From CAVTOO01 sp963736355 (GTDB taxonomy: Bacteria; Pseudomonadota; Alphaproteobacteria; Rhizobiales; Xanthobacteraceae): 64,000 bases of DNA. The notes beneath the pieces were generated by a model that had not been told where the DNA came from, did no database searches, and saw nothing but the letters and a program-made list of their open reading frames with translations. The position numbers and the translations under genes were made by a program. The stretch covers positions 1-64,000 of the forward strand of contig CAVTOO010000009.1 in NCBI GenBank assembly GCA_963736355.1, in the 5' to 3' direction. Shown here piece after piece: positions 1 to 12,054 of this stretch; within the stretch, counting starts at the first letter, position 1; each line of letters begins with the position of its first letter.

Positions 1-1132
1 TTTTTACTGTGTGCGCCGCGATCGGTGTTGCGGCCTATGCGACGCGCGACAGCTGGTCGCCGAAGATTCAGTCTCTCATGCCGGGCGCAACCCAGGCTGC
101 AAAGGGCCCGCCGCCGCCGCGCGCCATATCGGTCGTTCTCGTGAGCGCCGAGAAGAAGCCGGTGCCGGTGCAGATCGAAGCCATCGGCATTGTGACGCCC
201 ATTGCAACGGTCGCGCTGAAGTCGCGCGTTGAGACGACCATTACCGAGGTTCATTTCACGGACGGCGCGCTGGTCAAGAAGGGCGACATCCTGTTCACAC
301 TGATTCCCGCCAGATCGATGCGTTGCTGGCACAGGCGCAAGGCACAGTTGCCCGCGACACCGCGCAGCTCGAAGGCATCGAGCGCGACATCCGCCGTTTC
401 ACGGAGTTGATCTCCAAGGGTGCGACGACACAAACCAATCTCGACAATGCCAAGACGCAGGGCGAGCAGCTGCGCGGCACGATGCGGGCGTCGGCGTCGT
501 TTGTCGAAAACCTCCAGGTTCAGAAAAGCTTCACCGTGATCCGCGCGCCCATCAGCGGGCGCATCGGAGCCGCGAACGTCAAGGTGGGCAATTTCGTGCG
601 CCCGGCCGACACCGTGCCGCTCGCCGTCATCAATCAGATGGCGCCGGTCTATGTCACGTTCACGATCCCGCAGCGTTTGTTGCCGGAGTTGCGCGATGCC
701 ATGGCCGAAAATGCCTCGAAGGTTACCGCCGTGATCCCCGGCACAGGCAAGAGCGAAACCGGCACCGTTGCGATGATCGATAACTCCGTCGATGTCGCGA
801 CCGGCATGGTCGCGGTCCGTGCCAGCATGGAGAACGCGCGCGAGACGCTCTGGCCCGGAACGCTCGTCAACGTCACGCTCACGGTTCGCAGCGAGAATTC
901 CGTCGTGGTGCCCACCGTGGCCGTCCAGCGCAGCCAGACCGGCACCTTCGTTTTCGTCGTGCAGGACAGCGTCGCAAAAATTCAGCCCGTGACTGTGTCG
1001 CGGACGATTGGCGGCATGTCGGTCATCGGCGAGGGGCTCACCGGGACCGAGCAGATCGTCACCGACGGCCAGTTGCAATTATCGAACGGAGCGCGGGTCG
1101 CCCCGCGCGGTGCCAGCAAGGCAGGAGCCTAA
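1..1132 (+). CDS. RND efflux periplasmic adaptor (HlyD/MexE-type), 5' partial, frameshifted
   Basis: Membrane-fusion subunit that links an inner-membrane RND pump to an outer-membrane channel. The gene runs in from before the window, so the N-terminal anchor is incomplete. Visible are the first biotinyl-lipoyl half (VKKGDILFTL), an alpha-hairpin rich in Ala and Gln (about bases 320-510), the second lipoyl half with APISGRIGAANVKVGNFV, and a beta-barrel region. A one-base loss near base 301 (LFTL followed by a wrong tail) breaks the frame, and the protein resumes as DALLAQAQGTVARDTAQLEG. The stop lies 3 bases before the pump gene, so the two are co-transcribed. Substrate cannot be told from sequence. 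Confidence 0.9.
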
Positions 1133-1135
1133 GCC

Positions 1136-4100
1136 ATGCAGTTGTCGGAAACCTGCATCCGCCGTCCGGTTACGACAACACTGATCACGGCGGCGATCCT
1201 CGCACTCGGCATCTTCGGCTTCCGGCTCTTGCCGGTGTCGGCGCTGCCCCGGGTCGAGTTTCCGACCATCGCGGTCTCCGCGACCCTGCCGGGCGCGTAG
1301 CCCGGAGACAATGGCCGCGTCCGTCGCCGCGCCGCTCGAGCGCGCAATTCGTCGACCATTTCCGGCATCACTTCGACTGACGTCGCGCTCCTCCACCGGG
1401 ATCGACCAACATCACGCATGCAGTTCGACCTCGACCGCAACATCGACGGCGCCGCGCTCGACGTGCAGTCGCGCCATCATCGCCCAGCGCCGCCTGCCGC
1501 TCGAAATTCCCGACGCCGCCCAGCTTCCGCAAGGTCAACCCGGCCGACGCGCCGATCCTGTTCCTCGTGCTCACGTCGGCGACGCTGCCGCTGTCGGCGT
1601 CAACGATTACGCCGACACGGTGTTCGCACAGCAGATCTCGCAGATCCCCGGCGTGGCGCAGGTCAACATTTTCGGTGCGCAGAAATACGCCGTTCGCATC
1701 CAGGCCGATCCCGAGGCGGCCGCCGCCCGCGGCCTGTCGCTCGACGACATCCGCTGCGCCGTCGCCGCCGCCAATTCCAACGAGCCGCGTCGGGCACCTG
1801 CGCGGGACCCGCGCAGCGCCGTTGCGTTGCAGGCCTCCGGCCAGCTCAGCAAGGCCGAGGACTACAGCGACCTTGTCGTCGCGTCGCGCAACGGCACGAC
1901 GATCAAGCTCGGCGACGTCGCCAACATCATCGATGCCGTCGAGAACGACCGCTCCGTCACCTGGTTCGACGGCGAGCGCTCGCTTGTGCTGGCCATCTTC
2001 AGCAGTCCGACGCCAACACGGTGGCGGTGGTCGATGCGATGAAGGCCAGAATCCCTTCGCTGGAGGAGCAGGTTCCGCCGTCTGTCAACGTCCAGGTCAT
2101 GAACGACTCGCTCGGTCTCGATCCGCGAGGCGGTGCAGGACGTTGAGGAAACACTGTTGATCGCCGTGGTGCTGGTCATCCTCGTGATCTTCCTGTTCCT
2201 GCGCTCGGCGACCGCAACCTTCATTCCGGCCGTCGCCGCTGCCGGTGTCGCTCATCGGCACTTGCGGCGTGATCTACTTGCTGGGTTTCTCCATCAACAA
2301 CATGACGCTTCTGGCGCTGACCCTATCGGTCGGCTTTGTCGTCGACGACGCCATCGTCATGCTGGAAAACATCACGCGTCATATCGAAAACGGCATGCGG
2401 CCGTTCGAGGCGGCGCTCAAGGGCGCCCGCGAAATCGGCTTCACCATCATTTCGATCACCTTCTCGCTGATCGCGGTGTTCATCCCGGTGTTGTTGATGA
2501 GCGGCATTGTCGGCCGCCTGTTCCGCGAATTCGCGGTCACGGTGGTTGTCGCGATCCTGGTGTCGGGCTTCGTGTCGCTGACGCTGACGCCCATGCTGTG
2601 CGCGCGCATGCTCAAGCATCGCTCGCCCGACGAAAAGCAGAACGTCGTGCTGCGCATCTTCGAACGCGGCTTCGATGCCTGGCTGCGCGGCTACGAGAAG
2701 GCGCTCGACTTCGTCTTGCACTACAAATTCATGATGGTCGTCTTGACCATCGCAACGGTCATCGGCACCGGCGTACTCTACTATCTCGCGCCCAAGAGCC
2801 TGTTCCCCGAAGAAGACACAGGCTTCCTGCAGGCGCAGATGGAAGGCGCCACTGACACCTCCTTCGACGCGATGGTCGCGCGGCAGTTGCAGGTCAACGC
2901 CATTCTCGCAGCCGATCCGGCGGTGATGTACTATAACGCCTCGGTCGGCTCGGGCGGACCGAACAACACCGGCAACATCGCGAACCTGTTCATTGCGCTC
3001 AAGCCCAAGGGCCAGCGTGAGCCGATCCGCGCCGTCATAAATCGGCTGTCCGGCAAGATTGCTGCCGTCGCCGGCATCACGCCAACCTTCCGTGCGCGCC
3101 AGAACCTGAACATCGGTCAGCAGGGCCGCGGCAAGTATCAGTTCACGATGCAGAGCGGCGACAGCGAGGCGCTCTACGCGGCCGCGCCGACGATGCTGCA
3201 GAAGATCGCAGCGATCCCGGGCATCATCCAGGTCCGCACCGATCTGGCCGTCCGCAATCCGCAGATGACGATCGAGATCGACCGCGAGAAGGCGGCGATC
3301 TACGGCATCGGCGCCGATCAGATCCGCGCCCAGTTGTTCAACGCCTATGGCTCGCGGCAGATTTCGACGATCTATGCGGCGGCGAACGACTATCAGGTCA
3401 TTCTCGAAGTCCCGCCGCAGTATCGCGACGATCCGAGCAAGCTGGCCAAGCTCTATCTGAAGACCGCTGCCGGGCAGACCGTGCCGCTCGACGCCGTCGC
3501 CAAGCTTGTGCCGACTGTTGGGCCGCTGCAGATCAATCATCAGGGCCAGCAGCCTTCGGTGACGATCTCCTATGATCTTCAGCCCGGTTATGCCGAAGAT
3601 TACGCCGGTAACGCCATCCGTGCCGTGCGCGATGCCGCGAACTTGCCCGCCAGCATCGTGACCGGCTTCGCCGGTACGCAGCAGGTGTTCGAGGACGCGA
3701 AGGCGGGGCAGGGTCTTCTGGTGCTGGCCGCCGTGTTTGCCGCCTTCATCATTCTCGGCATCCTCTACGAGAGCTTCATTCACCCGATCACGATCATCTC
3801 CGGCCTGCCGTCGGCTGGCGTCGGCGCCATCCTGACGCTGATGCTGTTCGGCATGGACATGTCGGTCATCGCCATGATCGGCATCGTCATGCTGGTCGGC
3901 ATCGTCAAGAAGAACGCCATCATGATGGTGGACTTCGCAGTCGGCCGCCGCCGCGTGGGCCTGAGCGCCGAGCACGCCATCCGCGAAGCCGCGCTGCTGC
4001 GTTTCCGCCCGATCATGATGACGACCTTCGCCGCGATCTTCGGCACGCTGCCGATCGCGCTTGGCACGGGCGCGGGCGCCGAATTGCGCCAGCCGCTCGG

Positions 4101-4272
4101 TGTCGCCGTCGTCGGCGGTCTCTTGGTGTCGCAGGCGCTGACGCTGTTCATTACCCCTGTTGTTTATGTGTATCTCGACAAGATCGACCGCCTGCTCAAG
4201 CGCCGTCTTGAGCCGCAGCTCGAAGAGGTCGCGGACGAGCCCGAGCGTCCGCGCGTTGTCGCGGCCGAATAA
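1136..4272 (+). CDS. RND multidrug efflux pump, inner-membrane subunit (AcrB/MexF-like), multiply frameshifted
   Basis: Proton-driven pump of the HAE1 type, about 1045 residues, the usual family length. It starts with MQLSETCIRRPVTT, the typical short N-terminal segment before TM1. From about base 2245 to the end the frame is intact and shows the TM4 proton-relay motif GFVVDDAIVMLENI, the porter domains and the last TM bundle (VGIVKKNAIMMVDFA). Between 1300 and 2245 the frame changes at least eight times (for example an extra T making an in-frame TAG at 1298-1300), yet homologous sequence continues in each frame, including LPLEIP, FAQQISQIPGVAQVNIFG and KLGDVANIIDAVEND. I treat it as a real pump gene with sequence errors. 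No outer-membrane channel gene follows. Confidence 0.88.
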
Positions 4273-4361
4273 GGGTTCCGGGTTCGAATTTGAAAGCAAG
4301 GGCCGGAGTGCGGCCCGCGCAGGCGCTCGCTAGATAAGGGTCACACGCCCATCAGCGAGAG

Positions 4362-5461
4362 ATGACCATGAACATGATCGCACGCGTTGCGGCCCCAAAG
4401 GTGCCGACCGAGCAGGACCCGCGCTGGCAGGATGTCGTCGCGCGCAGCAAGGCCGCCGACGGCCGCTTTTTCTATTCGGTGAAGACCACCGGCGTCTATT
4501 GCCGGCCGTCCTGCGCGGCGCGCCAGGCCAAGCCGCGAGAACGTCCGTTTCCATGCGACCGCCGCCGACGCCGAGCGCGCCGGGTTTCGCCCCTGCAAGC
4601 GCTGCAAGCCGAACGATGTCGCATTGTCGGAGCGCAGGCGCGTGCTGGTCGACCGAAGCCTGCCGCCGCATCGAAGCCTCCGAGGAGATGCCGCGCCTCG
4701 TCGGACACTCGCCGGCGCGCGCGGGCTTAAGCCCGTCTTCATTTCCATCGGCTGTTCAAAGACGATCACCGGCGTCACGCCGAAGAACTATGCCGCCGCG
4801 CATCGCGGCGCGCGCGTGCGCAACGAGCTGACGCAGGGCGGCAGCGTCACCGGGGCGATCTATGGCGCCGGCTTCAACTCGAGCGGGCGCTTCTACGAGA
4901 CCTCGAACGAGCTGCTGGGCATGACGCCGACAGGCGTATCGCGACGGCGGCGTCGACGCCGAGATCCGGTTCGCCGTCGGCGAGTGCTCGCTCGGCTCGA
5001 TTCTGGTCGCGATGACCGGCAAGGGCGTCTGCGCGATCCTGCTCGGCGATGACCCCGATGCGCTGGTGCGCGAGCTGCAGGACCGCTTTCCCAAGGCCGC
5101 AACTGATCGGCGGCGACGCGGAGTTCGAGAAGATCGTCGCGCAGGTGGTCGGCTTCGTCGAGGCCCCCGGCCAGGGTCTCGATCTGCCGCTCGACATGCG
5201 CGGCACGGCGTTCCAGCAGCGCGTGTGGCAGGCGCTGCGCGAGATCCCGCCGGGCAAGACCGCGACCTATGCCGAGATCGCCAGGCGCATCGGCGCGCCC
5301 GAATGCGGTGCGCGCGGTCGGCGCCGCCTGCGCCGCCAATCCGATCGGCCGTCGCCATTCCGTGCCACCGCGTGGTGCGCAGCGATGGCGGACTCGCCGG
5401 TTACTATTGGGGTGTCGAGCGCAAGAGGAAGTTGCTGGATCGCGAGGCAAGAAAGAAATAG
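4362..5461 (+). CDS. ada: Ada-type bifunctional transcriptional regulator / O6-alkylguanine-DNA alkyltransferase, multiply frameshifted
   Basis: Transfers alkyl groups from damaged DNA to its own cysteines and, when methylated, activates the adaptive response. In order: the Zn-binding Ada domain (DGRFFYSVKTTGVYCRPSCAAR, then RPCKRCKP in another frame), an AraC-type helix-turn-helix (FKTITGVTPKNYAAAHR), a ribonuclease-like linker and the alkyltransferase domain ending in the active-site motif IPCHRVV, followed by GLAGYYWGVERKRKLL. At least four frame changes between 4540 and 5370 interrupt it. The full length, about 365 residues, fits the family. The start ATG follows GAGAG. Both the regulatory cysteine region and the PCHR box can be reconstructed, so it is probably functional once corrected. 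Confidence 0.85.
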
Positions 5462-5463
5462 CT

Positions 5464-5493
5464 CGTCATGCCGCGACAAGCGCGGGCATGACG
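5464..5493. repeat. Short palindromic intergenic repeat
   Basis: Imperfect inverted repeat with ends CGTCATGCC and GGCATGACG in the 45-base gap between two convergent genes (ada and the flavin reductase). It belongs to the same CGTCAT/ATGACG-ended class as other hairpins in this window and could serve as a two-way transcription stop, although no T-run follows. Confidence 0.6.
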
Positions 5494-5506
5494 AAAGTGC
5501 CTTCAA

Positions 5507-6587
5507 TCATGCAGGCTGTGCTGCGAGCACCGGGTAATCCGTATACCCCTTCGGCCCTGCGGCGTAGAACGTCGCGGTATAGGTGCGTTCAGGCTTGCGT
5601 GCGTTTCCAGCGCTTGACCAGATCGGGATTGGCAAGGAACGGCTTGCCGACGGCGATCAGGTCACCTTCTTGGCGGCGAGGTCGCTCTCTGCGCGCGCGG
5701 CATCATAACCGCCCGACAGGATCAGTGTGCGCTTGAACACGCGGCGGAACGTGTCCTTGATGGACTGCGGCACGGCTGGCGCACCACCGCCGAATGATCG
5801 ACAGGTGTACATGACGAGACCGGATTCGTTGAGCTTCTCGGCAAGATAGGCGTAGTCCGCTTCGATCGCAGGATACAGCGGCATGTCGTTGAACACGCCG
5901 AACGGCGACAGGCGAATGCCGACCTTGTCCTTGCCGATGGCGGCGGTCGTCGCGGCGACAACCTCAAGCACAAAGCGCGCGCGATTTTCGATCGAGCCGC
6001 CGTAGCTGTCAGTGCGTTGATTGAATTCGGGCGGATGAACTGCTCAAGCAGATAGCCGTTCGCGCCGTGCAGTTCGATGCCGTCGAATCCTGCCGCCACC
6101 GCATTGCGAGCAGCGTCCGCATATTCTTCGATGGTCGACTTGATCTGCGCGTCCGTCATTGCCTGCGGTGTAGCATGCGGCTGCATGCCCTGGCTGTCGG
6201 TGAAGATCTCACCGGCCGCGAGCACGGCCGACGGGCCGAGCACTTTCGCGCCCTTTGGCAGATTCAGCGGCGTGCCGATGCGGCCGGTGTGCATCAATTG
6301 CACGAAAATCTTGGCGCCGTCGGCATGAGCCGCAGCGGTCGCAGCCTTCCAGCCGCAACCTGTTCGGCCGAGAAAATTCCCGGAATGCGCGCGTAACCAA
6401 ATCCGTTGGGCGAGGGCGAGATGCCTTCGGTCACGATAAGTCCGGCCGTGCCGCGCTGGCCGTAATACTCGGCGATCAGATCGTTAGGCACGTTGCCGAT
6501 GGCGCGATTGCGCGTCATCGGCGCCATCACCAAATGGTTTTGCAGCGTCAGCGGCCCAAGCTGGGCCTTCGAGAATAGAATGGACAT
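5507..6587 (-). CDS. Old Yellow Enzyme-family NAD(P)H:flavin oxidoreductase (alkene reductase), frameshifted
   Basis: FMN-dependent TIM-barrel reductase that reduces activated C=C bonds, as in the NemA/YqjM group. The N-terminus MSILFSKAQLGPLTLQNHLV is typical, followed by MAPMTRNRA, the QLMHTGR segment, and the substrate-binding pair HGAN (ELHGANGYLLEQFIRP). Late parts are GIRLSPFGVFNDM, an FMN-phosphate region around ILSGGYD and DLIAVGKPFLANPDLV. Breaks lie near 6340, 6025, 5660 and 5590; the corrected C-terminus ends in GYTDYPVLAAQPA, giving about 360 residues, the family norm. It converges with ada. Its physiological substrate is unknown. Confidence 0.87.
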
Positions 6588-6887
6588 GATTGGCTCCTGG
6601 AAATCAGAACGATTTCCGAATGGGTGGGACGGCTATGGAACTCAAATGGGGGCGAAACCGCCGCAAGCAAGCGCGGGGCGGTGCCTGAAAAGCGCCATCT
6701 CGTTGATCGTGCAAAGCGGCGACGGGATTTGTGATTTTCGTCTAACGGCCGAAGTCCTCGCAGAAGAATTGCCTGCGGTCCGCGAGCGGTCAGATGAATT
6801 TGTTCGTCCGCCGCACAATCAACTTCAGTTGATGGCTGATATGTCATGCCCGCGAAGGCGGGCGATGACAACTCAGGAGCGACAATC
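6588..6887. other. Intergenic region with one short hairpin repeat
   Basis: No convincing coding potential. The part next to 6588 should hold the promoter of the reverse-strand flavin reductase. A small inverted repeat at 6844-6869 (TCATGCCCGCG ... CGGGCGATGA) sits just past the end of the reverse-strand erpA gene and resembles the CGTCAT-type repeats found elsewhere in the window. Nothing else recognisable is seen. Confidence 0.6.
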
Positions 6888-7217
6888 TTACAGCGAGAAG
6901 CTCGTGCCGCAGCCGCAGGAGGCCGTCGCGTTGGGATTGTTGACGCGGAACGAGGCGCCGATCAGGTCGTCGACATAGTCGAGCTCGGAACCGGCGAGAT
7001 AATTCACCGAGACCGGATCGACCAGCACGGTGACGCCGTCACGCGTGAAGATCAGGTCGTCGTCGGCGCGGCTTTTCTCGACATCGAACTTGTACTGGAA
7101 TCCCGAGCAGCCGCCGCCCTCGACGCTGACGCGCAGCATCGCGCCGTCGCCTTCGCCGGAGAGGATGGTGCCGATCCGCCGGGCGGCGCGGTCGGTGATG
7201 ATCAGGGCTTCGGTCAT
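6888..7217 (-). CDS. erpA: Iron-sulfur cluster insertion protein, ErpA/IscA (HesB) family
   Basis: A-type carrier that passes Fe-S clusters to apo-enzymes in the cytoplasm. The 109-residue product starts at MTEALIITDRAARRI and has the three family cysteines: one in GGGCSGFQY and two in the C-terminal SCGCGTSF. I chose the start 52 codons inside the longest open frame, because upstream codons show no family similarity. The gene is divergent from dgt, with 131 bases between their starts; erpA next to dgt and argS is a usual order in this bacterial group. Confidence 0.93.
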   Translation of the reverse strand: MTEALIITDRAARRIGTILSGEGDGAMLRVSVEGGGCSGFQYKFDVEKSRADDDLIFTRDGVTVLVDPVSVNYLAGSELDYVDDLIGASFRVNNPNATASCGCGTSFSL

Positions 7218-7348
7218 GTCGGTCCAGTATAGCAGTCTTGTGACGGTTTCCACCGGGCCTGCGGCGCATTTGCGCCCGGGCTGCTCCATAGTTAAGTGCG
7301 CCGCGCGCCGAATCAAACCCCTCGCAGCGCCATCAGGCGCCGGATCAG

Positions 7349-8564
7349 ATGGCTGTCGGACACGCACCGCCACGCGCCCTTTCGCCGCGATCCCGATCGC
7401 AGCCGGGGCCGGGCTATTCCGAGCCGCAAAGCCGCAACCGCAGCGCTTTCCGCCGCGATTGCGACCGCATCATCCATTCGACCGCCTTCCGCCGGCTGAA
7501 GCACAAGACGCAGGTGTTCGTCTATCACGAGGGCGATCATTACCGCACCCGCCTGACCCATACGCTCGAAGTGGCGCAGATCGCCCGCTCGCTCGCCCGC
7601 GCAGCTCGGCCTCGACGAGGATCTCGCCGAGGCGCTGGCGCTGGCGCACGATCTCGGCCATCCGCCGTTCGGCCATGCCGGCGAGCGCGCGCTCGACCGC
7701 TGCCTGCCGAGCGCACGGCGGCTTCGATCACAACGCGCAGACTTGCGCGTGGTGACGCGCGCTGGAGCGCCGCTATCCCGACTTCGACGGTCTCAACCTG
7801 ACCTGGGAAACGCTCGAAGGCCTCGTCAAGCACAACGGCCCGCTGACCGACCGCGACGGCCAGCCCGCCGGCCGTCATGCCGACGCGGCGTGCCGCGCGC
7901 GATCGTCGACTTACGTCCGCAGCGCACGATCTCGAGCTCGTGGAGCTTCGCGAGCGCCGAGGCGCAGGTCGCGGCGATCGCCGACGACATCGCCTACAAC
8001 GCCCACGACATCGACGACGGCCTGCGCGCCGGCTGTTCCGGATCGACGAGCTTGCGCGACGTGCCGCTCGCGGGCGATATCGCTGCGCACGATCGCGGCG
8101 CGCTATCCGCGCTCGATGCGCCGCGGCGCGCGCACGAACTCATGCGCCGACTGATCTCGCGCATGATCGAGGACGTGATCGCGCAGACGCGACACCGCGA
8201 TCGCGAGCTCGCAAGCCCGGACTCGCCGACGATGTGCGCGCGGCAGGATCAGTGCGCTCGTCGGCTTCTCCGCCGACGATGGCCGAGGCCGACCGCGCCA
8301 TCAAGGATTCCTCTTCGCGCGGCATGTATCGCCATGCCCGCGTCGGTCGGATCATGGACCAGGCCGAGGCGTGGTCGCCGACCTGTTCGCGCTATTACGC
8401 CGACGATGCCGAGCGACCTGCCGCCGGATTGGGCGGCCGAGCAGGGCGCGTGCCGAGCGTCGATCCGCGCGCGCCGGATCGCCGATTTCATCGCCGGCAT
8501 GACCGACCGCTACGCGCTGATCGAGCACCAGCGGCTTTTCGACTCGACGCCGGAATTGCGTTAG
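7349..8564 (+). CDS. dgt: dGTP triphosphohydrolase-like HD-domain protein, multiply frameshifted
   Basis: Hydrolyses deoxynucleoside triphosphates to nucleoside and triphosphate, tuning the dNTP pool. The N-terminal part is intact (RNRSAFRRDCDRIIHSTAFRR) and leads into the HD metal site: RLTHTLEVAQIARS, then AHDLGHPPFGHAGE in another frame. Later pieces in changing frames include HNGPLTDRDGQPAG, AIADDIAYNAHDIDDGLRAG and MTDRYALIEHQRLFD. At least five single-base errors lie between 7600 and 8470. Corrected length is about 404 residues, as expected for the alphaproteobacterial dGTPase-like group. It precedes argS, 69 bases downstream. Confidence 0.88.
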
Positions 8565-8633
8565 GCGGCGGGTGCCATAAGGGCCGAAACAGCCTGACAA
8601 TCAAAGACCTTCCAGCGATCCCGAAATTTGCTC

Positions 8634-10447
8634 ATGACCGCTTCCCAGCCGCCCGCCCATCTGTTCGCCGACGTTCAGCGCCGCGTCGCTGCGGCGTGCG
8701 AAACCGATGCGCGCGGTGCGCTGCCGACGTCGCTCGATCTCTCGCGCATCGTGGTCGAGCCGCCGCGCGACGCGACCCATGGCGACCTGGCGCACCAATG
8801 CGGCGATGGTGCTGTCGAAGGACGCCGGGCTCAAGCCGCGCGACCTCGCCGAGAAGATCGCCGCAGAGCTCGCGCAAGATCCGCTGACGTCGACAAGAGC
8901 CGAGATCGCCGGACCGGGCTTCATCAATCTCACGCTCGAAGCCCGCGGTCTGGCGCGCGGCGCTGGCGCGACGTCGCTCCGCGACGGCGCGGACTATGGC
9001 CGCAGCCGTATCGGCGCGGGCAAACCGGTCAATGTCGAATACGTCTCGGCCAATCCGACCGGACCGATGCATGTCGGCCATTGCCGCGGCGCGGTGTTCG
9101 GCGATGCGCTGGCCAATCTGCTGGCGTTCGCGGGCTACGACGTCACGCGCGAATACTACATCAACGATGCCGGCGCGCAGGTCGATGTGCTCGCGCGCTC
9201 GGCGTTCCTGCGTTACCGCGAGGCGCTCGGCGAAGACATCGGCGCCATTCCCGAAGGGCTTCTATCCGGGCGACTATCTCAAGCCGGTCGGCGCAGGCGC
9301 TGGCCAACGAGTATGGCGGCAAGCTGCAGGACGATGCCGGAGAGCGAATGGCTGCCGATCGTCGCGCGACACGGCGCATCGCGATGATGATGGACGATGA
9401 TCCGCGACGACCTCGCGGCGCTCGAACGTCAAGCACGACGTGTTCTTCTCCGAGCGGTCGCTGATCGCGGCGGGCAAGGATCAGGTGGCGCGACCATCGA
9501 GGCGCTGCGCGCGCAAGGGCCAGGTCTACGAAGGCCGTCTGCCGCCGCCGAAGGGCGCGCCGGTCGAGGACTGGGAGGATCGCGAGCAGACGCTGTTTCG
9601 CGCCACCGCAGTTCGGCGACGATGTCGACCGGCCGCTGAAGAAGTCCGACGGCAGCTACACCTATTTCGCGTCCGACATCGCCTATCACAAGAACAAGTT
9701 CGATCGCGGCTTCCTGCGACATGATCAACGTGCTGGGGCGCCGACCACGGCGGCTACGTCAAGCGCATGCAGGCGGCGGTGAAGGCGCTCAGCGACGGCC
9801 AGCGCCGACGCTCGACGTCAAGCTCGTGCAGCTCGTGCGGCTGCTGCGCGCCGGCGAGCCGGTGAAGATGTCGAAGCGGTCCGGCGAGTTCGTCACGCTG
9901 CGCGAAGTCGTCGATGAGGTCGGCCGCGACGCCGTGCGCTTCATGATGCTCTATCGCAAGAACGATGCGCCGCTCGATTTCGATCTCGCCAAGGTCATCG
10001 AGCAGTCGAAGGACAATCCGGTCTTCTATGTCCAGTACGGCCACGCGCGCGCGCTATTCGGTTTTCCGCAATGCGCGCGAGGTGCTGCCGGATCTGCCGC
10101 ACGACGCCGCGGGGAGGGCTGCGTATCTCGCCGCCGGCGCCGCTCGAGCGACTCGACTGATGCCGGCGAATTGGCGCTGATGAAACGTCTCGCGGTTTAC
10201 CCGCGGGTCGTTGAAGCTGCGGCTGCAGGCCCATGAGCCGCACCGGGTCGCGTTCTATCTATATGAAATTGCTAGCGAATTTCACGCGCTCTGGACGCGC
10301 GGAAACACTGCGCCTCATTTACGCTTCATTATCCCGAATGATGCCTTAATAACGAAGGCACGTTTGGCCCTGGTACAGGGCATCGTGTCCGTTATCGCGT
10401 CCGGACTAGGACTTCTGGGCGTGAGCGCCCCCGAGGAAATGCGCTGA
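8634..10447 (+). CDS. argS: Arginyl-tRNA synthetase, multiply frameshifted
   Basis: Class I synthetase that charges tRNA-Arg in the cytoplasm. Recognisable are the N-terminal Add-1 domain (HLFADVQRRVAAACE), the catalytic core with NVEYVSANPTGPMHVGHCRG (the HIGH motif as HVGH), the KMSK loop (EPVKMSKRSGEFVTLREVVD) and the C-terminal anticodon-binding domain ending in LGLLGVSAPEEMR. The frame is broken about eight times (for example near 8790, 9260, 9310, 9490, 9610 and 10060). Since argS is essential and every piece matches the family, sequence error is the likely cause. Corrected length is about 600 residues. Confidence 0.93.
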
Positions 10448-10528
10448 GCGCAATCTGCCGGGGTGATGCGTTGCGACGCAGGCGGGCAGGATGGCCGTGA
10501 TTTTCTCCCGACGGATGGGACACGGGAC

Positions 10529-12008
10529 ATGGCAGGACACAGCTCGGCGGGCAGGGATTATCGGTATCCGCAGGATTCCGACCCACGCATGGCGCCGCAG
10601 CAGGAGAGCGATCCGCTCGCCGAACTCGCACGCCTGATCGGTCAGGCCGATCCTTTCCACAATCTGGAACGTCCCGATCCGCGCGCGGCGCAGCCGCATG
10701 ATGCGCGCGAGCCGGCGTATCAGGACGACGCTTACGCGCAGCAGGATCAGCAATACGATCAGTACGAGCCTGAGCCGGAGGAGGCGCCTCCGCCGCCGCC
10801 CGCATGGCTGCAGAATGCGCAGCAGGCGCAACAGGCGCATTTGCAGCAGACATGGCAGCAGCACGAACAGCCGGAACCGGCTGTCTACGAGCCGCATCCC
10901 GACGATCGCCAATATGTCGAGGCGCAGCGCGCGCAGGCGCATGGCGCTTATCCGCAGGAAGACGCCCGCTACGACGAGGCGCTGTACGGCCGCGATCCCA
11001 ACGCCGCGCAATATCAGCGCGAAGCGAGCGCTGCGATGCGCGATCCCGGCCCGCCCTATGCCTATCCGGGACATGAGCAGGGCTATGATGAGTATGACAC
11101 CGGCGAGGAGCAGGGCTCGCGCCGGCGTGGCGGACTGATGAAGGTTGCCGCGGTGGTGATGCTCGCGGTTGTCGGCACGGCCGGCGCCTTTGCTTATCGC
11201 TCCTTCACCAGCGGGGCGCCGAGCGAGCCTCCGGTGATCCGCGCCGATGCAAGTCCCGAGCAAGGTCGTGCCGCCCGCGCCGTCGAAGGATCCGAGCGGC
11301 AAGGTCATCACCGATCGCATCGGTCAGACCGGCGAGCGCGTCGTGTCGCGCGAAGAGCAGCCGGTCGATGTCGCCAATGCCGCAGCCTCAGGGCCGCGCG
11401 TGGTGTTTCCGCCGCTGACCCAGAACACGGGCACGCCGCCGGCGAAGTCCACCTCGAATCTGCCGGCCGCACAGGCCAACGCCGCAATGAGCGGCGGCGT
11501 CATGGAAGAGCCCAAGCGTATCCGCACGCTCAGCATCAAGGCTGATCAGGCCGAAGGCGCGTCTGCGCCGTCACCTCAGGCATCCGCTCCTGCGGTGCCT
11601 GTGCCGCCGCGCACAGCGCCGGTTGCGCAGCCCCCGGCACAACGCGCGCCTGCGGCCAGCACCGGTCCGATGCAGTTGTCGCCGCAGGGTGCGGCGTCCA
11701 ATACGCGCACCGCGGCGGTCGCGCCGTCGGCGCCGGTCGCATCGGCTCCCGCGCAGGGCGGCAGCGGGTATTTCGTTCAGGTGTCGTCGCAACGCAGCGA
11801 GGGTGATGCGCTGGCGTCCTACAAAGCCCTCCAGACCAAATTCCCGGGTGCGCTGGGCTCGCGTCAGGCGACCATTCGCCGGGCAGACCTCGCGGCCGGC
11901 ACCTATTACCGCGCCCTGGTCGGTCCGTTCAGAAGTTCCGAGGACGCCAGCCAGATGTGCGCCAGCCTCAAAGCTGCCGGCGGCGTCTGCCTCGTCCAAA
12001 GAAATTAA
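10529..12008 (+). CDS. SPOR-domain envelope protein with long Gln/Pro-rich cytoplasmic arm, one frameshift
   Basis: Single-pass inner-membrane protein. A long N-terminal arm rich in Gln, Pro, Asp and Tyr (about residues 1-205) is followed by one membrane segment (VAAVVMLAVVGTAGAFAYRS), a Pro/Ala-rich periplasmic linker, and a C-terminal SPOR domain (GYFVQVSSQRSEGDALASYK ... GVCLVQ) that in known proteins binds denuded glycan strands at the division site. The frame breaks near 11250, where DASP should continue as SKVVPPAPSKDP. I chose MAGHSSAG as start; codons upstream are not family-like. It lies between argS and nagZ, as is common in this order, suggesting a cell-wall or division role. Confidence 0.85.
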
Positions 12009-12054
12009 CAGGCCTTGCCTTGCTCCCGCCGGGTGAGCGGGCTAAGCCGCCCGG

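Noticed and set aside
2323..4299. Long reverse-strand open frame of 658 codons opposite the RND pump
   Set aside because: It is the antisense of a clear RND gene; its His/Asp/Arg-rich composition is what GC-rich antisense frames give, and no family features are seen.
4273..4361. Possible tRNA because of GGGTTCGAAT
   Set aside because: The T-loop-like string is not accompanied by acceptor or anticodon stems.
8634..10447. argS as a pseudogene
   Set aside because: Essential gene with all motifs present in adjacent frames and many equally broken neighbours; sequence error is the better explanation.
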